The notes beneath the pieces were generated by a model. That model worked only from the letters and a program-made list of their open reading frames with translations, was not told the origin of the DNA and searched no databases. A stretch of DNA of 64,000 nucleotides from Bacteroidales bacterium. Its GTDB lineage: Bacteria > Bacteroidota > Bacteroidia > Bacteroidales > Muribaculaceae. The position numbers and the translations under genes were made by a program. This document shows positions 54,070-63,177 of this stretch, piece after piece. Position 1 is the first letter of the stretch. Each line of letters starts with the position of its first letter. The DNA lies in NCBI GenBank assembly GCA_004552485.1, contig SFOH01000004.1:1-64000 (forward strand), in the 5' to 3' direction.

Positions 54070-55737
54070 TCAGAAGTTGTAAGAGTAGGACATCTGGAAT
54101 CCGCGGCTGGCGGGCACATAGCGGCAGACACCGCCCGAGCAGTTGTAGCCGGCGCGGGTGCGGCCATAGCCGATCATCAGTCTGTTCGACTTGAAGTTGC
54201 CGGTCACGGTGGCCATGTAGTAGTGGACGTGGGTGTCGCCGTGGTTCCACATATCGCTGACGGAGAACATCATGTATGGCAGCACGGAGAGCTCCAGCAG
54301 GCCGTAGCACCAGTCCTTCTTGTCCTGGCGGGTGTGGAGATACTGCACCTCGCCGCGCAGGGTGAAGCGTTTGTCGAACTTGTACTTGGCGTCCACAACG
54401 CCGATGTGCGAGTAGACGTTTCCGCCATGGCCTTCGATAACATACTGATTATAACGCTGGCACATGTACATGGCGTTCAGGTTGAACGAGCCCGAGAACT
54501 TCTTCTCCAGCTGGAGATTGTAGTCCTGATAGTAGTTGTCGCCGAATCCGAAGAACTTTGTCTTGCCGCCGTCGGTGCCGAACTCTGAGCCGGCGAAGAG
54601 GACGGGGTCTTCGCGCTTGATGCCGCGGATATAGCTGATGTTACCGCGCAGTTTGGTGCCGTATTTGCCGCCGAGCGCCGTTTTGCGGGGGAAGGTGTAG
54701 GCAAAGGCGCCCTGGAAGGCCCACTCGCCCGGAGCGGCCTGCGTGGCGTAGGGGTACATGGCCGCCAACGCATAGGTGTGCTGGTAGGCGAAGGCCGGCA
54801 TATTGTTGATGAATGCTGCGGTCATCGTCTGAGAGCGGCGCGAGCGGAACGACATATTCTCGCTGCGTTTGGCCTGGAGGAAGGCGCTGACACCCTTGCG
54901 CGAGAACGAGCCGGAGAGCATGACGGCGTTGCCGTTGGCGTAGGTGTAGTTGTTGTCGGCGGAAGGATCGGGCCCTTTCCAGGCATACTCGCCCGTGAAG
55001 TCCCAGTGGCCGCGGTTGAAGTGGGTGCGCACGTCGAAAGCGTTAACCGACAGCGGCAGGTGCAGGCGATAGTTTGTGCCGGGCACCGTTATCGACTCGT
55101 CGCGCTCGTGCTTGTAGACATACGAAGCGCCGACGGTCCAGATGATGTTGCGGTTGCGCAGGGCGGGGATGTACTGTTCGAGCGATGCCTCGGCTTCGCC
55201 GCCGGCCACCTTCGAGTGCATGTTCCAGTCCCAGAAACAGCGCTGCACGCCGCCTAAGGCCGTCAGCCTCAGTCCCGGCACGGTGTTCACCTTCAGGCGC
55301 GCGCCGCGCAGCGAGTTGTCGATGCCCAGCGAGCGCTCCTCGTAGGTGCGAAGGATGAAGCCCGAGCCGAACTGCTCGTAGAAGTCGCCGAGGGTCAGTT
55401 CCATGCCGTTGTATTTGCCTGTGGCATAGACGTTTGCCAGACCCCAGCCTTTGAAGGCTTTCTCGAAGCCGGGCAGCGGATGCTCGAGGTTTTCGATGCG
55501 CGCGCCGCCGTCGACATATTTGCTGAACACGCCGACATTGCCGTAGAAGTTGCCCAGGATGTCGTCGCTGTAATGCTCGGTGCCAATCTTGTAGTCGTCC
55601 TCGGGGAAGAGCACGTCGGCCTGCACGCTGCCGTGCACGGTCACCTTGTCGGGCACACCGTCGCCGGGCTTCTGAGCGCACAGCGTGGTGGCGGCGCCGA
55701 GTGCCGTAAGCAGCAGGATTTTGCGGTTAAGTTGCAT
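54070..55737 (-). CDS. Outer-membrane beta-barrel protein (DUF6029-like)
   Basis: The protein has 555 residues. A signal peptide (about 1-21, ending TTLCAQ) is followed by a region of alternating amphipathic strands ('RLTALGGVQRCFWDWNMHSKV', 'WDFTGEYAWKGP', 'LRGNISYIRGI') and an aromatic C-terminus ('GFQMSYSYNF'), the pattern of an outer-membrane barrel. It resembles the DUF6029 family known from Bacteroidetes. No plug domain or TonB box is visible, so it is not a TonB-dependent receptor. It sits 12 nt after tlpA and 10 nt before the Omp28 gene, which suggests that the three products work together. Confidence 0.8.
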   Translation of the reverse strand: MQLNRKILLLTALGAATTLCAQKPGDGVPDKVTVHGSVQADVLFPEDDYKIGTEHYSDDILGNFYGNVGVFSKYVDGGARIENLEHPLPGFEKAFKGWGLANVYATGKYNGMELTLGDFYEQFGSGFILRTYEERSLGIDNSLRGARLKVNTVPGLRLTALGGVQRCFWDWNMHSKVAGGEAEASLEQYIPALRNRNIIWTVGASYVYKHERDESITVPGTNYRLHLPLSVNAFDVRTHFNRGHWDFTGEYAWKGPDPSADNNYTYANGNAVMLSGSFSRKGVSAFLQAKRSENMSFRSRRSQTMTAAFINNMPAFAYQHTYALAAMYPYATQAAPGEWAFQGAFAYTFPRKTALGGKYGTKLRGNISYIRGIKREDPVLFAGSEFGTDGGKTKFFGFGDNYYQDYNLQLEKKFSGSFNLNAMYMCQRYNQYVIEGHGGNVYSHIGVVDAKYKFDKRFTLRGEVQYLHTRQDKKDWCYGLLELSVLPYMMFSVSDMWNHGDTHVHYYMATVTGNFKSNRLMIGYGRTRAGYNCSGGVCRYVPASRGFQMSYSYNF

Positions 55738-55749
55738 GGTCTCAGGGAT

Positions 55750-56244
55750 TTATTTGTCGGCTACGAGCTCGCGTATTTTCTCGATGATATGCTGCTCGGA
55801 GCCTTCGGTGTAGCCCGAGCGCGAGTCGGCGATGTTGCCGTTGCCGTCAATGATGAGCACGTGGGGAATCATCTGAATGCCCAGGGCGCGCAGCAGGTCG
55901 GAGTTTGGATCGAGCAACACCTCGTACTCCCAGCCTTCAGCGTCGACCAGCGGCTTCACCTTGCTCATGTTCTGAGCCTGGTCGGTGGAGATGGCGATGA
56001 GCTTCATGCCCGTCTCCTCCTGCCAGTCGGGGTAGACCTCGCTGATAGCCTTCAGCTCGCGGTTGCAGGGCTTGCACCATGTGGCGAAGAAGCTGATTAC
56101 AAAGGGTTTGCCGTAATTGGAGAGAGTGGCGGTATTCACGACCTTGCCGTCGAGGGTCTTGAGTTGCACGGAGGGGAGCTGCGCCGAGGCGGTAATGGCG
56201 GCCAGCGCCACGCAAACCATGCACAGCAAATGTTTAATCTTCAT
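55750..56244 (-). CDS. TlpA-like thiol-disulfide oxidoreductase
   Basis: The protein has 164 residues. A signal peptide (about 1-22) is followed by a thioredoxin-like fold: 'PFVISFFATWCKPCNRELKAI' holds the active-site C57-K-P-C60, and 'IQMIPHVLIIDGNGNIADSRSGYTEG' contains the cis-Pro. It acts in the periplasm as a disulfide reductase or oxidase. It is the first gene of the four-gene operon (gaps 12, 10 and 62 nt) and has a promoter element at 56335-56342. The partner is likely the CxxC of the Omp28 protein or the cysteine-rich cargo (inference). Confidence 0.92.
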   Translation of the reverse strand: MKIKHLLCMVCVALAAITASAQLPSVQLKTLDGKVVNTATLSNYGKPFVISFFATWCKPCNRELKAISEVYPDWQEETGMKLIAISTDQAQNMSKVKPLVDAEGWEYEVLLDPNSDLLRALGIQMIPHVLIIDGNGNIADSRSGYTEGSEQHIIEKIRELVADK

Positions 56245-56334
56245 CTCGTAATGTTTGATTAGTGATAATGACCGGATAAGGCGTTTGAGCCAAAATGTCA
56301 GTTCCTCTTTTGAACTTTGTTTTTAATTACGGGG

Positions 56335-56342
56335 CAAAGATA
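56335..56342 (-). promoter_or_regulatory. -7 promoter element of the TlpA-Omp28 operon
   Basis: TATCTTTG on the minus strand, giving a leader of about 85 nt. A -33 box is not clear. Confidence 0.55.
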
Positions 56343-56404
56343 CACATTTTATGTGAAAGTTAAAAAGAATTTTCATAAGAATGATTAAAAAAAAATCGGA
56401 AAAC

Positions 56405-56437
56405 TTTGGGCGAATTGAAGAATTGTTATTACCTTTG
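56405..56437 (+). promoter_or_regulatory. Promoter of the giant cargo gene
   Basis: TTTG (56405-56408), a 21-nt spacer and TACCTTTG (56430-56437). Confidence 0.6.
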
Positions 56438-56746
56438 TACGTTACAATTTTTAAGGCTAGGAGCAATTAACGCTTACAGAATCAAAGATTAAAGAGAAAA
56501 TACGGTGACCGGGTGACACGTTCCGAATCCCCTTCACATTATTATATATAGCGAAAGACCGCCCGACAGTTTATCTGCACAAGCACCGCACAATGGGAAA
56601 AAGGTGGCGGAGAGAGCCACCCGTTCGACAGGTAAAGAATCAGCGCAGCCTACCGTCCCCGACAAGGCATAAACACCGGCAGAGACGTTCCGCCTCTCGC
56701 TGAGCCAATCATATATAATTCAAGAAAACCTCATATCACATAAGAA

Positions 56747-59700
56747 ATGCTTAAACCCACTCTACTCACGGCTCTTGCCGCGGCCGCCATACTCAGCGCC
56801 GGGGCACAGAGCAACGCACCCGTCATCAAGGTGCTTCCCGCGGAGTACTCCCGCATCTCCGACAACGGCAAATGGGCCGTTGCCCAGCGCGGCTCACAGG
56901 TTGATGGCTAGCTGGCTCCCTCCGGCGGCACCATCATCGAGGTGGCCACCGAGAAAGAACTCGACATCTCCCACTCCAGCGGCCGCTCCGGCGTCTCGGA
57001 CGTCACCGACGACGGCAACATCGTCGTGGGCGAGTGCACCAACCTGCCCGCCTACTGGAGCCGCGAGAAGGGCGACTGGGTGACCCTGCCTCTCCCCGAA
57101 GGCATGGTGCTCGGACGCCTCAACTGCGTCACCCCCGACGGTCACTATGCCGCCGGCTACGGCGACCGCGAGGGCAAAGGCTGGCTGGCCTACCCCATCA
57201 TGTACGACCTCACCACCGGCAAGCTCATCGACCTGCCCAACATCCCCACCCTCGACATGACCCACCTCGACCAGGGCCAGAACTGCGTCTACGGACTCTC
57301 CGCCGACGGCCGCTATCTGGCCTGCGCCATGTCCGAGAGCTACCTCATGCCCGCCTCGCTCTGCGCCTATGTCTACGACCGTGAGAACGCCACATACCGC
57401 ATGCTCGGCTTCGACGACAACGCCACCGCGGCCTGGACGCCCAAGTGGGACAACCTCCACTTCGTCGAGCGCCCGTCCATCTCCGACAACGGCAAGTGGA
57501 TCACCGGCAGCGCCTACATGGTCGAGCCCATCCCCGGCAGCGAGTATCCCAACGAATTCCGCGCCACCTACAAATACGACGTGGAGAAGGACGAGTTCGT
57601 GGTCTATGACAAGGCCGGCGAGGCCGACATCGTAGGCTCGGCAGTCCTCAACGACGGCACCATCATCGGCGGAAGCCCCGCCAACAACCCCTACGCCTAC
57701 TGCTACATCCGCTCCGGCAACTACTACATCGCCCTGGAGCAGATTCTCAAGCAGGTCTACAACATCGACTTCAAGGCCGTCACCAACATCACCAACACCG
57801 GCTATCCCCTCGCCTCTTCGGCCGACGGCCTCACCTGGCTGATGAGCTACGCCCCGGACGAGACCTATCTCATCCAGTTCAAGGAGCCCATCGCCGAGGC
57901 TGCCGCAAAGGTCAATCTCTTAGGCAATTACACCGCTGCACCCGTCTCCGGCTCGAAGATGACAAACCTCAGCGAGGTGCGCATCACCTTCGACCGCGAC
58001 GTTGAGACCAACGGCCTCTACAACAAGATCACGTGCGTCTCCGAGGACGGTCAGGAGTCGTGGACACCCGTCCAGGGCAACGGCTTCGTGGCCCAGGACA
58101 AGCAGGTGGTCATCGTCTTCCGCACGCGTCAGATGCGCGAGGGCGTCAACTACACGCTCACCATTCCCGCCGGCCTGGTGCGCGTCAAGGGCGACCGCAA
58201 TATGACCTCGCCCGAGATCAAGCTCAGCTTCACCGGCCGCGGCACAGGCGCCGTGGCCCTCACCCGGGCTTATCCCGAAGACGGAGCCTCAGTTGCCGGA
58301 CTGGACCTCACCACCAATCCCATGCTCCTGACCTTCGACGCCAACCTCAAGCTCAAGGCTTCGCCCGCCACCACCTACCTCTACCGCGAGGGCGAGAGCG
58401 CGCCCTACTGCAACCTCAACGTGCTCTGCTCCAAGAACCAAATTCTGGTCTATCCCCTCACCGGCCAGCACCTCTACAACGGCACCGACTATAAGGTCGT
58501 TATCCCCGCCGGCACCGTCACCGACCTCTCCGGCGCCGGCGACAACGAGGAGATCACGCTCCGCTACAAGGGCTCGTATGTCCGCACCGTCTCCGCCGAC
58601 GACAAGTTGCTCTTCTCCTCAACCTGCGACAACTACACCGACTTCATGTTCTACGACGGCGACCACAACACCCCCGCCGAGATTCCCGCCTCATGGGGCT
58701 TCACCGTCGACTACCCCTGGATTCTGACACGCAGCACCGTCGAGTCGTCAGACATGTGCCTGGCCTCGCACTCGATGTACACCCCCGCTGGCACCTCCAA
58801 CGACTGGATGTCGACGCCTCAGATTTTCATTCCCGACGAGGATTGTTACCTGCGTTTCGACGCCCAGAGCTACCTCAAGAGCAAGAACGACCGCCTCAAA
58901 GTCATCGTCCTCGCCTCGAACAACGTCTATGACTCATTCACTAACGGCTTCCTCTCCAGCCTGAAGGATAACGGCGTGGTTGTCTTCGACAAGCAGCTCT
59001 CGCCCGGCGCCTCCGAGGAAGACCTCGAGGGCGACTGGCAGACCGTCTCCATCCCCCTCGCCGACTTCGCCGGCAAGGACGTCTACGTGGCCTTCGTCAA
59101 CGAGAACACCGACGCCAGCGCCATCTTCATCGACAACGTGCAGGTCATCCACGACATGCGCTACCTCGCCTCCTTCCAGACTCCCACACGCGTGGTAGCT
59201 CAGGAGAGCGCCGAGGTCAAAGGCACCGTCGCCATCGCCACCGAGATGGAGACCTACGACGCCATCACGATGGTGCTCCGCAATGCCGCGGGCGCCGAGA
59301 TAGACCGCATCAGCCGCACGGGCCTCAGCCTCAAGAAGGACGACGTCTTTGAGTTCGCCTTCGCCAAGCCCCTGCCCCTCGTGCTCGGCGAGGTGAACAA
59401 ATACAGCGTCGACATCACCCTCGGAGACCGCACCACCACCGTCAGCAACGAGGTGCGCAACCTCACCTTCGAGCCTCAGAAGCGCATCGTCGTCGAGGAA
59501 TACTCCGGCGCCGAGTGCTCCAACTGCCCCATGGGCTTCGCCGCCCTCGAGAACATCGAGAGCCTCTATCCGCAGAACGTCCTCCCCGTCATCCTGCGCA
59601 CATACAACAGCGACGTGCTCACCTCGGGCATGGGCAGCTACACATCCTTCCTCGCATTCTCCGGCGCTCCCTCCGCACGCATCAACCGCGGTCCCGTCAC

Positions 59701-60529
59701 CTCGCCCATGGTGCGTAACGGCGACGACTACATGCTCTCCGGCAAGGGATACGTCGACTCCGAAACCGGCGAACCCCTCACCACCTGGCTCGACGTATTC
59801 AATGACGAGTTCGCCGAGCCATCCGATGCCGACATCACCTTCTCCTCGTCATACGTCGAGGGCGAATCCGTGAAAGTCGACTTCAGCGTCAAGTCGGCCC
59901 TCAACCTCACCGGCACCGCCGTCAACGTCTTCGCCGTCATCACCGAGGACAAAATCTCCACCTACCAGACCAGCAACGTCTACGCCAGCACCGACCCCGA
60001 CCTCGGCAAGTGGGGAGCCAACGGCATCTACGGCTCCAACTTCATCTATCCCTTTGAGATAAGCAACGTCGCACGCTATGCCTACGGCACCACCTTCAAT
60101 GGCACCGGCGGCCTCGTGCCCGCCACCCTCGAGGCCGGCCGCGAGTACACCGGCACGCTGAACATGCTCTACCCCGCAACCCTCGACAAACCCGAGAACT
60201 GCTTCGTGACACTCATGCTCATCGATGCCGCCACCGGCCGCATCCTCAACGCCAACCGCTGCCCCCTCAACGGCACTAACGCCGGCGTCGACGACATCAT
60301 CGCCACTCCCGCCGACGCTCCCGCCATCGCCGAAGAAGCCGGCAACGTAACCGTCACCGGCAACGGCACCCTGCAGGCCGCCGCTTACAGCGTCGACGGC
60401 GTCATGCTCGCCACAGCCGCCGGCGAGGGCGCCATCAGCCTCGACCTCAACGGCTACCGCGGAATGGTCATCGTCCGCGCCACCGATGCCGCCGACAAGA
60501 CCGCCGTCGCCAAAGTCGTCATCCGCTAA
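56747..60529 (+). pseudogene. Giant T9SS cargo gene interrupted by one in-frame TAG (propeller, Ig-like, Omp28-like domains)
   Basis: From the ATG at 56747 the frame encodes a signal peptide (MLKPTLLTALAAAAILSAGAQ) and continues to an in-frame TAG at 56909-56911 (codon 55, 'GSQVDG*LAPSGG'). It then stays open in the same frame for 1205 codons to 60529. The product would have about 1260 residues: an N-terminal propeller-like region (to about 370), two Ig-like domains ('VRITFDRDVETNG', 'LLTFDANLKL'), a cleaved-adhesin-like jellyroll (about 610-800), an Omp28-like domain with CxxC (C924-S-N-C927 in 'EYSGAECSNCPMG') and a sorting-type end ('YRGMVIVRA...AKVVIR'). No good restart follows the TAG. 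It could be a recent null mutation, a sequencing error or a suppressed stop; the rest of the frame is undamaged. Confidence 0.82.
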
Positions 60530-60542
60530 ACTCATCTCCGGT

Positions 60543-60576
60543 CTTCCCCGTCGCGAAAATTCCCGCGACGGGGAAG
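60543..60576 (+). terminator. Hairpin after the giant cargo gene
   Basis: CTTCCCCGTCGCG and CGCGACGGGGAAG form a perfect 13-bp stem with an 8-nt loop. No T-tract follows, so termination is likely but not certain. Confidence 0.6.
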
Positions 60577-60631
60577 GTCCTACCATAACTCAGAATAGTT
60601 TTCATTATTTTCTAACCAATCTCACATAGCA

Positions 60632-62826
60632 ATGAAACAATTTAGAACTCTCACGCGTAGCCATCTCCAGCGAGTTCACCCCCGCCAACGGCACCAGCCT
60701 CAGCGGCGTCGACAACGTCACCCTCATACACCGACGCACAGGGCAACGCCCAGAACGTCGTCGTCAGCAAGAGCGACTGCACCGTCGCACAGAATGCCGC
60801 CGCCAAAGACCAGACCTGGACCATCCCCGTTCCCGCCGCTGTCAAAGAAATGAAGGGCGTCACCATCACCCTCGCCGACTTCGTCTGCAACGACGGCTAC
60901 GACCACGCCTCCGACGTCATGGCTCAGTACGACACCTTCGTCATCACCAGCTGCGACCCCCAGAACGGCGCCGACCTCGCCGGCCTCAACGAAGACCAGG
61001 TCATCACCATCACCACCAACTATGACAGCGTCTATCCCGAGATGTACATCGTCTATGACATCACGGACATGAACGCCGAGAACGCCGACCAGACCATCAT
61101 CAAGAGCGAGTCATGGTTCACCCGTCAGACCGACGGCAGCTACCAGGCCACCATCTACGGCAACTACAAGTTCCTCACCGGCCACACCTACCGCATGAAC
61201 ATCACCGCCTACGAGACCGAGGCCGACTCCCACTCGCTCGGCGGCAAGGGCGCTTTCGCCACCGCATACGTCGAGTGGCACGGCACCTCAGCCCCCTACG
61301 TCTACAGCGACATCGAGCTCAAGAGCATCGACCCCGCCGAAGGCACCACACTCGCCAAAGACTGGAACCGCACCGTCGTTGTCGAATTCACCGGCATGGT
61401 CAACATGGAAGCTGCCTCCTCATTCATCAACCGGGGCATGGGCGCAACCGTCGCCTTCGAGTCTATCACTCCCACCGACCCCGACACTTCGACCGGCAAG
61501 TCCTACTCCAACATCTGGACGCTCGTCGTTCCCGAGTCCTACATGTCCTCACTCAAGGCACCCCTTGACCTCAGCCTCGCTGCCGTCGACATGAAAGGCC
61601 GCCGCGTCAAAGGCAACACCGGCGAAGATGCCAACACATGCTTCTACTACGTCTACCCCTATGCCGGAGCCTTCGCCGAAGACTTTGAAATCAGCGTCGT
61701 AGGCACTGCCCCCGTCAAGACCGTCAGCGAATTCCTCGTGTCGGCCTCACGCGGCGTATCCGCCAACTGGAACGTCGCCGACGACCAGGCCGTCGTCATG
61801 AACAAACTCCGCGAAGTCGTTGCCACCGTTGCCGAACGCGTCCTCCCCGAAGGCGAATACGGCCAGCGCGCCACCACCATGACCCTCAAGCTCAATAAGG
61901 AAATCACCGAGGGCGGCGACTACGTCCTCATCCTCCCCCAGAGCTACCTCATCATCGAAGAAGAATTCGACGCCCAGGATTCGGCCGAGCGCACCTTCGA
62001 GTTCTCCATCGAAGGCGGTGAGCCCACACCCTCGACTTTCAAATTCACCGTCGACCCCGCCGAAGGCGAAGTTGAGCAGGTTTCGACCCTCACCCTCACC
62101 TTCCCCGACTTCTCCAGCGCAAGCCTCGGTTCCGGCAAGGCTACCATGACCCTCCCCTCCGGAGATGTCGTCAACCTCCCCGATGCCGAATGGGGCGCCG
62201 CCGACAACCAGATGGTGCAGAAACTCAACACGCAGGGCGGCTCAGCCACCGACCCCGGTGACTACGTCATCGCCTTCCCCGAAGGTTACTTCAACCTCGG
62301 CGACAACGGCGACCCCTCGCCCGCTTTCTCGCTCCACTACACCGTCAAGGCAGCTCCCGCCAAGCTCAACTACACCACCGACCCCGTTGAAGGACAGGTC
62401 AAAGAAATTGAGAGCATCGTCCTCACCTTCACTGACTACATGTCAGCCGACGGCGGCTCAGGCCACGCCACCCTCACCATCGATGGCGGTGAACCCATCC
62501 AGCTCCCCGACGCACAGTGGGGCGAAGGCCTCAACCAGATGATTCAGTCCCTCGGGCAGAAGTACACCACAGAAGGTGACTACGTAATCTCCTTCCCCGA
62601 AGGCTACTTCAACCTCGGCGACACCCCCGATGCATCTCCCGCTTTCAAGCTCCACTACATCATCCAGACAGGCTCCATCAGCAGCATCGTAGCTGACGAG
62701 AACGAAGAGTATCGCGTTTACAACCTCTCCGGCGTGCAAGTAATCACCACGACGGACAAAGCCGCCCTCCGAGCTCTCACCCCCGCCATCTACATCATTA
62801 ACGGCGTCAAAGTCGCCCTCCGCTAA
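60632..62826 (+). pseudogene. T9SS cargo gene with damaged N-terminus (two frame changes, signal peptide lost)
   Basis: A start 'MKQFRTLT' at 60632 is followed by coding sequence in a second frame from 60657 ('VAISSEFTPANGT...GVDNVTL') and, after about 60727, in a third frame ('YTDAQGNAQNVVVSKSD') that stays open to 62826. The signal peptide expected between 'MKQFRTLT' and 'VAISSEF' is missing. The intact part has beta-rich domains, two tandem ~105-residue repeats (about 62030-62345 and 62355-62670, each with 'LPDAxWG' and 'FPEGYFNLGD') and a sorting-type end ('YRVYNLSGVQVITT', 'TPAIYIINGVKVALR'). No promoter is seen before it. An intact reading from the ATG at 60850 would give 658 residues without a signal peptide, so export would fail. 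Confidence 0.8.
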
Positions 62827-62842
62827 TCCCCGCCCTTTCCAC

Positions 62843-62872
62843 GCTGTCAGTCCCTTTCCCCGGACTGACAGC
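62843..62872 (+). terminator. First hairpin after the damaged cargo gene
   Basis: GCTGTCAGTCC and GGACTGACAGC form a perfect 11-bp stem with an 8-nt loop; no T-tract follows. Confidence 0.6.
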
Positions 62873-62883
62873 CCACCTCTCAC

Positions 62884-62917
62884 AGAGCGCGAGCCTCCCC
62901 GGTCCGCGCTCTTTTTT
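62884..62917 (+). terminator. Intrinsic terminator after the damaged cargo gene
   Basis: AGAGCGCG and CGCGCTCT form an 8-bp stem with a 13-nt loop, followed by at least six T residues. Confidence 0.8.
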
Positions 62918-62925
62918 TCTTCATT

Positions 62926-62973
62926 GAGGCACAAAGCAACGCACCCGTTATTGCTGTGCTTCCGGCGGAATAA
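62926..62973 (+). pseudogene. Remnant of a third cargo gene N-terminus
   Basis: About 38 of 47 bases match 56801-56847, the start of the mature region of the giant cargo gene. In frame it reads AQSNAPVIAVLPAE and then TAA (62971-62973), against AQSNAPVIKVLPAE in the giant gene. No upstream signal peptide and no downstream coding sequence remain. Confidence 0.7.
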
Positions 62974-63088
62974 TTTGAAACAGGTTCTATAAATTAGCCA
63001 TCCGCTTTTCTCCCCCGGCAACATCCCCGCCTCGACAATCCCGCCCAATGTTTATAACAAAATTTAACCATTTTCACATTCATTTCTT

Positions 63089-63120
63089 TTGGCAGTTACA
63101 TTTCTAACACGTATATTTGT
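63089..63120 (+). promoter_or_regulatory. Promoter of the last, partial gene
   Basis: TTTG (63089-63092), a 20-nt spacer and TATATTTG (63113-63120), 57 nt before the ATG. Confidence 0.72.
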
Positions 63121-63177
63121 AAAGAAAACGTGTTGCCTCGTTTTTTCACGCTTTATAACCGGCGAATCATTTGTCCT

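Larger units (their letters stand above)
56245..56746. other. Divergent control region between the TlpA operon and the giant cargo gene
   Basis: These 502 bp hold a minus-strand -7 element (56335-56342) and a plus-strand promoter (56405-56437). The segment between 56340 and 56460 is strongly AT-rich. The plus leader is about 300 nt (56442-56746) and has no obvious structure beyond short GC stems. No coding region is visible. Confidence 0.6.
62827..63177. other. Intergenic region: two hairpins, a cargo-gene remnant and the promoter of the last gene
   Basis: These 351 bp hold two stems (62843-62872 and 62884-62917), a 48-bp remnant of a cargo N-terminus (62926-62973), an AT-rich part and a full promoter (63089-63120). 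Confidence 0.65.

Noticed and set aside
54070..55737. TonB-dependent receptor
   Set aside because: The barrel-like protein has no plug domain, no TonB box and is too short for a SusC-like receptor.
56909..56911. TAG as a pyrrolysine codon
   Set aside because: No pyl genes are seen, the organism type does not use pyrrolysine, and the likely ancestral codon is Tyr (TAC/TAT).
60632..60850. Programmed ribosomal frameshifting in the damaged cargo gene
   Set aside because: Two shifts are needed within 100 bp, no slippery heptamer is visible, and the signal peptide would still be missing.
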